A DNA stretch of 64,000 nucleotides from Lasiodiplodia sp. COLG20. Taxonomy: Eukaryota; Ascomycota; Dothideomycetes; Botryosphaeriales; Botryosphaeriaceae. How positions within the stretch are numbered: the first letter of the stretch is position 1; every line of letters starts with the position of its first letter. Below are positions 53,339 through 62,832 of this stretch, piece after piece. The notes under the pieces were generated by a model that was not told the origin of the DNA, made no database searches, and saw only the letters and a program-made list of their open reading frames with translations. The position numbers and the translations under genes were made by a program. The stretch spans positions 124,001 through 188,000 of the forward strand of contig VNWV01000013.1 in the NCBI GenBank assembly GCA_009801085.1, in the 5' to 3' direction.

Positions 53339-55327
53339 TTAGCATCTTTCATTTTGGTGGGTGGAAATGAACTCATGAATATCCGCAAGGTTGTCTGTAG
53401 CGACGCTTTGCAGATACCTGCTATCCTGTTCACCTGAGTCCAACGCATTCACAATCGTCCTTATCAACCAGCAGATCTCCGTAGTCCGTCTCAGAGAACC
53501 TGAAACATGTTGTGGGTCTTGTCCGCATTCTTTGACTGCTGCATCCCACAGCGTTCTCCATCTATTTGTTGCAAGCGCGATAGCTCTCAGGCTAGTAGAA
53601 CCGAGACAGTTGGTTCTTGCAGTAAAAAGAACAGACTGTAAAGCTGTTTGAGGCTTTCAGCAAATGATTGATAGGGAAGTAGGCGTTCTTACCCAAAAGA
53701 GCATAATTCAGGTGGTGGACAGTAAAATGATCCTTGTGAACACTTGCTGGCTCAGGAAGCTCGTTGTGTAGCAATGTAGAAACAAGGTCATAGAGTGAAC
53801 GATCGGGTGGCTCGTCTACCGCAGAATTCAGGTCTGCAAACACGGACGCATTTTCCGCTTCGTACAAGTCTTCGTTACAGGGAAGGTCGCCCGTCATCTC
53901 GCCTATAACCATCTGTGGAGGACTATTGTAGAACAAAGCGCAGTGGCAATCATATAGAAATGTGAACAGCGCGAGCCTAATAATAGGACGTCAACGGAAT
54001 CTCCCCAGCTCTCATATTGGAGCGTACCTAATACGGACTTCCGTCGCAATAAAATCAACCCAGTCTTTTTCTTCGTTTTCGTGTTTTGTTCTTGAAAGCC
54101 CCAGGGATCGCACAGCGCTGACAAGCGCCGGAAATCTCACCTGTCTAATGCGCCGCCTGGTTCGTGGGTCGTTCACTTCCCCCTGCAGCACAATGATGAT
54201 CAGAGCAGCCTGTAGGCTCTGGATATGGCCAATCTGGCCAATCTCTGCGTCATTTTTTAGTGCTTTGTTGCTAAAGATAAGCTCCTCGGCGAGCCTCAGA
54301 AAGCCACGGGCTGCCAGAGCGTCGTCTTTGGGAGGCGAGAAAAACGAGCCGCTGAGGAAAAGAGCCAGCAATAGAGGAATAGATGGGCCATCTGCTGCGA
54401 GTGTTGAGCGGTGACTTAATGGCATGTAGCAATGAATGTAACGGAAGTAACTTGACAGAAATGCCGTTGCATTCCTAGCAGTGAAGACCAGGTTCGCCGT
54501 TGCTATGTCAAATTCCGGAAGGTTATCAGCCGCAAGTTTGGTAAGGGTTTCATGTGTACTCAACAGCCGATCGACAACCAGACCCATGCAGCTTTCAAGC
54601 GCTGAGAGGTCCCACTTCGAGTCGGGGCAGTCGCTAAAGACGTTATGCTCGAAGGGCACATCGCACGTGGGATCAGCGAACCAGAAATGAAACGGATCGC
54701 TTGTAGAGCGGACGGTGTCGTCCAGTAGTGGATTTATCGATGCCAGGGTTGTCCAGGGTCCTGGAGAAGTTGTCGAGTCTTGCAACGCTGCGGTGTTCAT
54801 GGCGTCATCTATAAAAGGCCCCGCAGTTGTATCGCCCACCGTTCCGGTATAGGTGAGCAGAAAGGGTGCCTGGCATGAATCAGAGGAACCAGTGCAGTCT
54901 CTACGGTTGAAACTACAAGCAAGGCCTTGTCTCCGACAGCGCACACAATTCTCGTTGGTATCATCCAACATGCACGAAAGCTTACTCTGCGCACATGGAT
55001 CACAAGCACGAAACCTTCTTCCACGTTTCGCGCTTGCTGGAACTGCAGAGCCGAGCTTACGAGCACATGACCTCTCGTGCCGTCGCGCCACGTCACTAAC
55101 GGGTTATCAATACAGCGGACCCATAGGGTGATAGGGAAGAGGCACATACCTTCTCACAAAATGGCCCGTACAGTAGCGGCACTGCCATGGTTTCTGCTCT
55201 TTATCTGAATACTTCTTAGTGATAAGCCTGGGATGCGGTAGTCTATCTTACGTGTTGCTTCGTGGCGGAGAAGATGACTACGATGGCGGTAGCTCTTACT
55301 GCATGTGGAGCAGTGATGGCTATGCAT
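53339..55327 (-). CDS. C2H2-Zn2Cys6 transcription factor
   Basis: Predicted complement(join(53339..53643,53693..53976,54028..55095,55150..55198,55252..55327)), 593 aa; all four introns keep phase. Finger 1: CSTCSKSYRHRSHLLRH (residues 6-22); the expected fourth ligand of HEATH is Gln. Finger 2: CRYCTGHFVRSDVARRHERSC (32-52), a C2HC type. Zn(II)2Cys6 cluster: ACDPCAQSKLSC then NCVRCRRQGLACSF (about 71-100). A fungal-specific middle region follows (FRYIHCYMPLSHRSTLAADG), then RTRRRIRQVRFPALVSAVRS and ALQSVLFTARTNCLGSTSLR. This C2H2-plus-Zn2Cys6 layout is a known fungal regulator class acting in the nucleus on CGG-type sites. It lies between the amidohydrolase and the P450, so a pathway-specific regulator is plausible. 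Confidence 0.9.
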
Positions 55328-55935
55328 TTCCGCGGTAATGATCAAGGATGAAAGGTCTGGTAGGCTGCTCCTTGATGCTGCCGAGTAAGAAAGCTTAGCG
55401 GTAGAGGCGAAAAGGAAGGAAGTGGAGAGGGTGTTTGAGCCTCAGATGGATCTATGCCAGTGGGGCTTCGCTTAAAGACGGGCCGATTGAGTCAAAGTCA
55501 CATGCGTTCTACTCCTGAAGGGAGACTGGTGGAACAGAATTCCTTTCTGGAATCACCTAGTACTAGTTGGGACGAGACGGAGCGACAAGTGATTCGCTAG
55601 TGCCGGGATAAATCCAGGCTAGATCATTCGTACCTTCAACATCGACAATCACGGAGACCGGCGGACCATCAAAAGAATTGATGAAGCAAGCACTTGAGGG
55701 CAGTTTGTGCATTCTTTTCAAAATATCACTATCACCCCGTCAAGCCTGTCGAAAGAGATGGTTCGCCTTCTTATTTTCTTACACTCATCGTCTCTGGACT
55801 TCTCTAGGGACGCTTCTTTGATTCTTCGTATGCCTTGTACATGCTGTCATTCCACGAACGTCCTCTGCGCACGGGAAGGTGGACTGGTAACCCCTTTTAC
55901 GAAAAATGAGAAGAAGTCGGAACAGGGTATGGAGG
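55328..55935. other. intergenic, no gene seen
   Basis: Promoter side of the regulator and 3' side of the P450; no supportable frame. Confidence 0.4.
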
Positions 55936-57736
55936 CTATCTGATTTTCGCAAGCGTGATACCGTCGTCAGGTCTTCTTTTGAAGAGGACTCGCCCTTCCG
56001 GGTTCGCGATCAGCTCAGTCCCAGAGTAAAGATCATTCGGTCTTCCGTGGCCACAAAGACTCCAATTGTAATTCATGAGAAGAAAGCAGAGGACCACTTT
56101 GCTCTCATTGGCCGCAAAGAGTCTTCCCGGACAAGCGTGCAAGCCGTGCCCGAAGCCGGTGTGATCAGAACTCGTGGTAACGAACTGACCTTTACTCTCG
56201 CCCCCTGCTTTCTGACGCATCTGGTAAAAGCGGTCACCAATCCACTCATCTGGGCGAGAATATACGGCAGGATCTTGCATCCTATCGTGTGCGATGATAG
56301 TTCTGGCTCCTTTTGGAATTACTGTGCCATCTGATAAATGAACCGATTCCCTCGCAACGCGCATCATATTCCCTACGGTTTATTTAGAAACTTGACACCC
56401 TGAAACCCCACAGCGAAGCTTAGGCACTTACCATAGTCAGGCATGTGGAGCCTCTGCGTTTCCTTGAGGGCACTGTCCATGAGCTTTAGGTTGTAAAGCG
56501 ATGATTTCCTCCAGCCACCAACGCCAAGAACACTTCGGATCTCTTCTCGGAGTCGATCAATAAACCCAGGATGTTCGAGAAGGTCAAAGAGCGTATGCGT
56601 GATTAGCTCGGTCGTGGTATGGATCGCAGCCACTGCGAGGCCAAGCTGATATATAGCGTTGTCGATCGGGCGACCTTTAGCCATTTCATCACACCAAGCA
56701 ATAGCATCAGCCGCTTTCGCCGCTTTCGCGGGGTCTTGCCTTCGCTTCTCGACTATTGGATCAAGAAGCTTGCGTGCCTGGCGCACCTCGGAACGGATTC
56801 TCCGTGTTTCGGGCAGCCACCATTGCACAATCGGAGCCAAAGCTTTTGGCCACCGCCGTAAGGCGCGGGCAGCTGCAAAGACGTCGACAGCGTATTGTGG
56901 GGTGAGGGCGAGCCATTCTTCGTTGCGGCAGAGCTCTGTACCGCTAAAGACGCGGGAAGAGATGCGAGCCACCAAGTAAAGGAGCTTAGGCTTAAGTGTG
57001 GTCTCGGTGAACACTGCGCCTCCGCATCAGTACCCTTTCTTTTCCTGAAAATGAAAAAAATCTAACCTTTTGGGTTGCCTAGAGCGTCATTCAGGGCAAG
57101 CTCAGCTTCTTCTGCGAGATCTTCTGTGATGAAGTCTGGGAGAATTAGTGTAAGCAGGAACATTTATGTGGCTGCCTTCCAACTCACTAAGTGACTGTGT
57201 AAGCTTCTTCTGAATGACATCTTGAACGACACTGGTGGTCACTTCATAGAATGGTTCAAATCCGGGTAGATGGGCAAAAAAGCTCTTTCATTCAAAGTCA
57301 GCGCGGAAGGGAAAGGTGACAGGTTCTTTCTTGCCTCAGCTGCAGCATCTGCAAAGCTTAGATGAGGATTGTTTCTGATCTCGTCTGTGAAGCGACCGGG
57401 AAGAATGATCTGTGGCCCAAGCGGTGTTACAACCTGGAAGGCACTTTTGAACTATAGGGAAGTGAGTAGGGACTACTTATACGAGCTGCCGCGCTGGAAT
57501 TAAGAATTTGGGCCACTTACCTGCTGAAGGCCTTGGCGGATAAGGCTTCGGCCATTCTTTTTGAACTCGGATCGTGCTCTGTTGAAGCTACAAAAGCGTT
57601 TATCGTCAACACCAACAACATTGATGTTGAGATAAAAACCATTGCTTTTGGTAAGAGAATATCCCAGCCAAAGTATTGCAACAATGCTCAAAGAAAGCAC
57701 AAATAGAGAGTTTTCTTCCAGCTTCACGGGCGCCAT
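55936..57736 (-). CDS. cytochrome P450 monooxygenase
   Basis: Predicted complement(join(55936..56372,56432..57013,57067..57135,57188..57282,57321..57451,57521..57736)), 509 aa, all in phase. N-terminal membrane anchor (SLFVLSLSIVAILWLGYSL), then FQVVTPLGPQIILPGRFTDE and FFAHLPGFEPFYEVTTSVVQ. The I-helix is VAAIHTTTELITH, the K-helix ExxR is ALKETQRLH, and the meander is DEWIGDRF. The haem loop is FGHGLHACPGR, whose cysteine ligates haem. The AAIHTT form is common in fungal secondary-metabolism P450s (CYP68/CYP503-like). The intron at 57283-57320 would be only 38 nt with a GTCACC donor. If that is not spliced, the gene has a frameshift there. ER-membrane enzyme; substrate unknown. Divergent from the SDR gene. 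Confidence 0.88.
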
Positions 57737-57913
57737 TTTAGCTGGCAAGACAGCCGGAATTCCAAAAATGAATTTAGATGTAGAATATTGGAATAACCCT
57801 GGCTTTATATACAATCGGTCGTCAAATCTATGGTGTGCAAGTATCAGGCCCACAAGCTCCATACTTGAGCCTACTGGAAGCCTTCTGTTTCGAGCACACC
57901 GGCCGCGGTGCTC

Positions 57914-58094
57914 CACACGTCGGTTCAACCCACACATCGGACCAACCCACACATCGGATCAACCCACACATCGGATTAACCCACATATCGGATCAACCCA
58001 CATATGGGATCAACCCACATATGGGATCAACCCACGTATCGGGCCAACCCACATAGATCACATATCGGGTCATCCCACACACATCGGATCAACC
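57914..58094 (+). repeat. 17-bp minisatellite in the divergent promoter
   Basis: About ten units of CACACATCGGATCAACC. The first eight (57914-58049) are exactly 17 bp each; the ninth is interrupted and the tenth is 2 bp longer. Eight of the ten units contain a CGG. It lies between the divergent P450 and SDR genes. Confidence 0.92.
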
Positions 58095-58400
58095 CACCTA
58101 AGTCGCCGATAGTTGAGCCACGTTCAGATTAACCCTACATGTGCTCAGGTCCAGCCACCGACATATGTCAAACTGCATACAGCCTCACCGGACGTACCTG
58201 ATTGGATAATGAAGCCCTGTGGGCTTGCCAGCTACGGCAGCCTCGAAATCCACGATCTAGAAAGAGAACTGTTATGCTAACATCTATCGGTACAGGGACA
58301 CGTAGATCCGCCATGTGACGTATGATAATCTCATTATCGCACCGATGAACCTGTCATGAATCGGATTTAGTTTGAGATCCTTCCAATTCCGGGGAAGCTT

Positions 58401-58410
58401 TAAAAGGCTC
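58401..58410 (+). promoter_or_regulatory. TATA-like box of the SDR gene
   Basis: TTTAAAAGGC about 100 bases before the ATG at 58505, followed by a CT-rich leader (TCATCACTCTTTCCATTCAT). Confidence 0.4.
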
Positions 58411-58504
58411 GCTCGTCGACCTTCTCTTTCAGCACGTCACTCTCATCACTCTTTCCATTCATCTTACAAAAACCATCATCTCAATTTCTAAACTATCAAA
58501 CCCA

Positions 58505-59275
58505 ATGAGGGGCCTTAAGGATATGCGAATCATCGTAGCTGGCGGAGGAGCCGGGATCGGAGCGGCTGTTGCAGGACGACTATTCGACGAAGGGGCGAAA
58601 ATCGTCATCGGGGACATCAACGAAACGGCCGCAGAACAACTCGCAAACGACCTCTCATCGAAGCAATCTGGGCGCGCGGTATCGTGCTGGTTTGACCTGG
58701 GAGATGAGGCATCTATCAATGCTTTGATACAGAAGAGCATGAACTCGTTCGGCGGGGTCGACGGTTTGGTCAACATGGCAGCACTTGTTGCGCCGGAGGT
58801 TCTCAAGCGCGACTCTGAAGTTCTCAACATGGACCCTGACATCTGGAAAAAGACGCTGGAGGTTAACCTCGTGGGTTTTGGGCTCGCTATCAAGGCAGCT
58901 CTACCTCATATGATTTCCCAGAATCGCGGGTCTGTCGTCAACATCTCCTCTGGAGCTGCAGCTATGGGTCTTCCATACATTCCCGCTTATGCGTCTTCAA
59001 AAGCTGGAATCAATGCCTTGACGAGGCATTGTGCGACGACCTATGGCAGGCAAGGGATTCGCGTCAACGGTGTGGCGTTTGGCATGATCGCCACTGAGTC
59101 CGTAAAACGCAACAACTCTCAAGAAGAAGTCGAGCAGGGCAACATTAACTCCTTGGGGAGAATTGGTATGCCTGAAGAAGCTGCCTCGCTGGTTTGCTAT
59201 CTCCTGTCCGAGGATGCATCGTTCATTACTGGACAGGTATGGAGCTGCTGTGGTGGCAAACAGTTAAGGGATTAG
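58505..59275 (+). CDS. short-chain dehydrogenase/reductase
   Basis: Single exon, 256 aa. The cofactor motif GGGAGIG is at residues 13-19, with an acidic residue after beta-2 (VIGDINE) suggesting NAD(H) preference. NMAA (90-93) replaces the usual NNAG/NNAA. The catalytic triad is Ser149 (NISSG), Tyr162 and Lys166 (YASSK). The C-terminal text SLGRIGMPEEAASLVCYLLS and FITGQVWSCCGG is standard for classical SDRs; the usual GQxxxVDGG is slightly altered. It oxidises or reduces an alcohol/ketone; the substrate is unknown. Divergent from the P450 and next to the regulator, so co-regulation is plausible. Confidence 0.92.
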   Translation: MRGLKDMRIIVAGGGAGIGAAVAGRLFDEGAKIVIGDINETAAEQLANDLSSKQSGRAVSCWFDLGDEASINALIQKSMNSFGGVDGLVNMAALVAPEVLKRDSEVLNMDPDIWKKTLEVNLVGFGLAIKAALPHMISQNRGSVVNISSGAAAMGLPYIPAYASSKAGINALTRHCATTYGRQGIRVNGVAFGMIATESVKRNNSQEEVEQGNINSLGRIGMPEEAASLVCYLLSEDASFITGQVWSCCGGKQLRD

Positions 59276-59821
59276 CCATATGACAGATTGGAAACATGTT
59301 ACCATGATATGGGCGATCACACCCAGAAATAATGTTGATCCGCTGGAGATGGAAGGGCAGAGACACTTGGGGACTCAATGGAGTGGGGAATTGGGTTCTG
59401 GAACCTGGCCACGTTCCTACTATCACAGTCGAGTGAGAGACCGATCTTTGTATATCCTTCTCCGTGCCTGTTTCCTGATTTATATTGTTGTCCCTTCTTG
59501 CTCGCGCGTCGTTGTGGCATCGTATCGATAACACTATCATCCTAAGCTTTGATGTTTCCTCGGAACACGACTGCCAGACAGGCTTGGTGGCCTGAACGTT
59601 TGCGGCAACGACTTCCTAGTTATGATTCAAACGTTTACCGGGGGATCCCTGAAACAGCCTTAGACGGCACAACGGGCACATTTTAGCTTTCCACCAAACA
59701 CAATAGCAACTTTGGCAGTCGCGGTTCCATACGGACCCCCGCAACTTCCGAGCTTCAAGCTCTGAACCCCGCTTTTCCCTTGAACATCCATCACCGCACA
59801 CGCGCTACCCGTCTGCAGGTC
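59276..59821. other. intergenic, no gene seen
   Basis: 3' region of the SDR and upstream region of the sulfotransferase-like gene. Confidence 0.4.
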
Positions 59822-60700
59822 ATGACAACTTCCAAGGTATCACTCAGTCTGCTGGCAAACCAACATGGCGGCCCTCTCGAGCCTCAGCACAACACACTCC
59901 AGGTCATCAACTGCGGCCTCCCGCGAACCGGCACCACGTCCGTGGGCCAAGCCCTCTCCATCCTCCTCCACGGCCCCGTCGTCGACGGCGGCGCCCTCCA
60001 ATGGATGGGCAGCCCCCATGAGCAACGGCTGCTCCTCGACCTCGTGCACCCCTGCCCTCTGCGCACGGTCGTCGACCGCACCTTCGCGCTGTACACGCTG
60101 GCGCGCCTGACGGACGGGTGTGTGGCGGCCACCGACGTGCCGTTCTGCTACTTCGTCGAGGAGCTGCTGCAGCTGTATCCGCGCGCGACGGTCGTGTGTA
60201 CCAAGCGCGAGCGGGACTCGTGGTGGCAGAGCTACAAGAACCTGTGGTGGCGCATCGACGACCTCGCTGCGCTGGGGTGGGTCTCGCCGACGTTGCGGCG
60301 CTTCCTTGCGTTTTCGTATGGGTTTACGGCGAGGAGGGTGCCGCAGGCCCTGGGGCTGCGCGAGGAGGATGTGGTCATGGTGGAGGAGGGGAAGAACGGG
60401 GATGCGCTGTACGACGCGCACGAGGAGTATGTTCGTAGGGTGGTGCCGGAGGGACAGCTGCACTTTGTTGATGTGAGGGATGGGTGGGGCCCGCTGTGCG
60501 AGATACTGGGACTGCCGGTTCCGGCCATTGACTTTCCGCGCGAGAATACTCGGCAAAGAATGGATCCATTCCAGGTTGTGGTGAAGCGGAGGTTCGTCAT
60601 CCGCGGAGTGTTGCTCGTCTCCGTTGGATTGGGTGCCTGCGGAGGACTGGTGTATTTGTTACGCCGTGCGCTAGCGGGATATGCTCGGAAATTATGGTAA
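59822..60700 (+). CDS. P-loop sulfotransferase-family protein with C-terminal TM anchor
   Basis: Up to 292 aa from the ATG of MTTSKVSLS. The motif VINCGLPRTGTTSVGQALSI is the 5'-PSB-type loop of fungal sulfotransferase-like proteins (nucleotide or PAPS binding). RTVVDRTFALY, ATDVPFCYFVEELLQLYPRA and VVCTKRERDSWWQSYKNLWW follow as in the family. The C-terminus has a TM helix (VLLVSVGLGACGGLVYLL) and a basic end. A good GTATCA...CTCCAG intron at 59837-59902 (66 nt, in frame) would give MTTSKVINCGLPRTGTTS, matching the usual short N-terminus; I think the spliced form is more likely (270 aa). Many fungal members lack proven activity. Substrate unknown. Confidence 0.8.
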   Translation: MTTSKVSLSLLANQHGGPLEPQHNTLQVINCGLPRTGTTSVGQALSILLHGPVVDGGALQWMGSPHEQRLLLDLVHPCPLRTVVDRTFALYTLARLTDGCVAATDVPFCYFVEELLQLYPRATVVCTKRERDSWWQSYKNLWWRIDDLAALGWVSPTLRRFLAFSYGFTARRVPQALGLREEDVVMVEEGKNGDALYDAHEEYVRRVVPEGQLHFVDVRDGWGPLCEILGLPVPAIDFPRENTRQRMDPFQVVVKRRFVIRGVLLVSVGLGACGGLVYLLRRALAGYARKLW

Positions 60701-61246
60701 AGGGCGAGGAGCCTTTTAGCCTCGAATGCACAATGTATACATAGGTATATACATTGCCATGTTATATAAAGTATGATGACACAGACTCAAACAGATATGA
60801 TAGTAAAGCCGTGCACAGGGGACCTGCGGAGACGAGTGGACACGGCCATCAATATGGTCAGAGGTACGTACTATCAATGTTCCTTCAGCTGAGTGTAAGC
60901 TGGATGGGTACCAATTGCGATGAGTTGAACGTGACGGCCTTTGAAGCCACGATAGGTTTGGCCACGATCGCCGGGTAGGGAAACAGCATGAGTCGATATC
61001 GCGGCAGGGATTCGGATCAGGCGTTGCATATTCCGTTTCACTGGGCGTGGGTGGCGGCTCTTGATATACTTTGCAATTCTGGTGAGGTTCATTGTGGTCT
61101 GAAGCAACGAACAATGGACGAGTTCTGTCCGGAGTACAGTGATGGCCGCGCGGAGGTATTCATCGACAAAAGATGCGGTGGTGCCAGATAATTCGGCCAT
61201 AACACTACGATATATTGAACAGTTACAGTAAGTAATACCAATCTCT
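60701..61246. other. intergenic between convergent genes
   Basis: No supportable gene; a minus frame at 60874-61452 overlaps the racemase gene's 3' end and has no motif. Confidence 0.4.
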
Positions 61247-62329
61247 TCAGTTTCCAGCATCACTCGTAGGTTCATCACCAACCATGTGCCACTGATCACC
61301 CACCCTGAACCCCTCAGGGAAAGGATCAGTCGCATCCAGCACGATCTGCTTGAAGCTCGTGATCCAAGCCCTCCCCTTGACACTCGGCAGCACCGCTTCG
61401 TACTCCCCAACCTTAGTCGTCCCCGTGATACGGCAAACGAACTCCGTCCCAATAATGCTACGATGCCTCAGCGTCTCCCCTACAGCCAACTGACCCCGCG
61501 CATGCAGCACCGCCATCCTCGCCGACGACCCCGTCCCACACGGACTACGATCGAACCTCCCCGGCGCCACGACCACCGTATTAACCGCCGTCTTGCACCC
61601 CACCCCCTCCTCCAACGGCTCCGTAAACGCGAGAATACTCACGCCGCGAATGCGCGGATTCTCCGGATGCACAGGGGTGTACTGCGCCTGCACGGCGCGC
61701 TTGATCCGCTCCCCCAGCTCCACCAACCGCGGCCCGTTACGGTTCTCAATCGCCAACCCGACGCTCCGCGCGTCGACCAGCACGTACATCATCCCGCCCC
61801 ACGCGACGTCGACCTTCACACGCCCTAGCCCCGGCACATCAACCGCATAATCCAACGCAAACACAAATGCCGGCACATTCGCAAACTCGACCGCCCGACA
61901 CTTCCCCCCCGCGCACTCCGCCCGCACGGCAACCAACCCCGCCGCCGTATCCAACGTCATCTCCGTCACGGGCTCGCGCATCGCCACCATACCCGTCTCG
62001 AGCAGCACCGTCGCCGTACAAATAGTATTCGAGCCGGACATTGGCGCGTACTCCTCGCTCTCCATGGTCAGGAAGCCGGCCGCCGCGGCGGGGTGGCAGG
62101 GGGGCAGCACGACGTTGGTGTTCATCGAGGAGCGGCCGCGCGGCTCGTTGAGGAGGAGGGAGCGGAGGGAGTCGTTGTGAGTGCGGAAGTGGACGAGTTT
62201 GTCGTACATGGTGGTGCAGGTCGCGGGCGGCGTGTCGTCGAGCACGCCGCCGATGACGACGTCGCCGACTTCGCCTTCGGCGTGGCAGCCGATGACGGAG
62301 AGGGTGCAGGTGGTGGTGGGGAGGCGCAT
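61247..62329 (-). CDS. proline racemase / hydroxyproline epimerase family enzyme (Ser/Cys pair)
   Basis: Single exon, 360 aa. The start is the ATG of MRLPTTTCTLSVIGCHAEGE, which aligns with the family start; an in-frame ATG at 62380 adds a basic leader. HAEGEVGDVVIGG and EPRGRSSMNTNVVLPP are family hallmarks. The first catalytic motif, usually MCGHGTI, is MSGSNTI (Ser98). The second, DRSPCGTGSSARMAVLHARG, keeps the cysteine (Cys264). In this superfamily the catalytic pair predicts reaction type: Cys/Cys racemase or epimerase, Cys/Thr trans-3-hydroxyproline dehydratase. Ser/Cys members are known among hydroxyproline 2-epimerases. So proline or hydroxyproline epimerisation is likely but not certain. 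Cytosolic; no signal peptide. Confidence 0.9.
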   Translation of the reverse strand: MRLPTTTCTLSVIGCHAEGEVGDVVIGGVLDDTPPATCTTMYDKLVHFRTHNDSLRSLLLNEPRGRSSMNTNVVLPPCHPAAAAGFLTMESEEYAPMSGSNTICTATVLLETGMVAMREPVTEMTLDTAAGLVAVRAECAGGKCRAVEFANVPAFVFALDYAVDVPGLGRVKVDVAWGGMMYVLVDARSVGLAIENRNGPRLVELGERIKRAVQAQYTPVHPENPRIRGVSILAFTEPLEEGVGCKTAVNTVVVAPGRFDRSPCGTGSSARMAVLHARGQLAVGETLRHRSIIGTEFVCRITGTTKVGEYEAVLPSVKGRAWITSFKQIVLDATDPFPEGFRVGDQWHMVGDEPTSDAGN

Positions 62330-62832
62330 GGTTTTTGGCTGAGGTGGGGGGAAACGGTGGTGTGTTTTTTGTTTTTTCATCGTATGGAGGCAGTGAAAGG
62401 GAATAAAGAGTGCTGCGCAGACTGATCGCCGGGTTGAACCGATGTTTGGCGTCGGCGTGTCCGATATTTCGGGAACAGATGATGCTGCACTTCGGATGAG
62501 CCGAACGACGTCACTTGGTAACCTATTAAACAGACTCTACCAATTGATATGATGATAGGATAGCAATCCGGGCGTCTATACTTGCTACAAGTTCTAGCCT
62601 GGCAATGCAGGAACCGGATCCAACCGGGATCTGCTTCCAGGCCCCGTCGATCAGACAACGAGCGCACGCTATTGTATGTTGTGTGAGAACCTATCATGGG
62701 AGGTTTGGTTTCTTGTTTGCGGTTCTTTCGTGTACATAAGCGGGGTGGCGGGCGGTGTGTAACAATTTACTCCTGCATTACAGACGTGAATATGAGCCAA
62801 CGCCTCACCAACACTTAATGTTACCATACCAT
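62330..62832. other. intergenic, no gene seen
   Basis: Promoter side of the racemase-family gene and 3' side of the last regulator. Confidence 0.4.

Noticed and set aside
57642..58112. 156-codon plus frame over the minisatellite
   Set aside because: Product of the 17-bp repeat and antisense P450 exon 1; no start context.
59840..60556. 238-codon minus frame
   Set aside because: Antisense shadow of the sulfotransferase-like gene.
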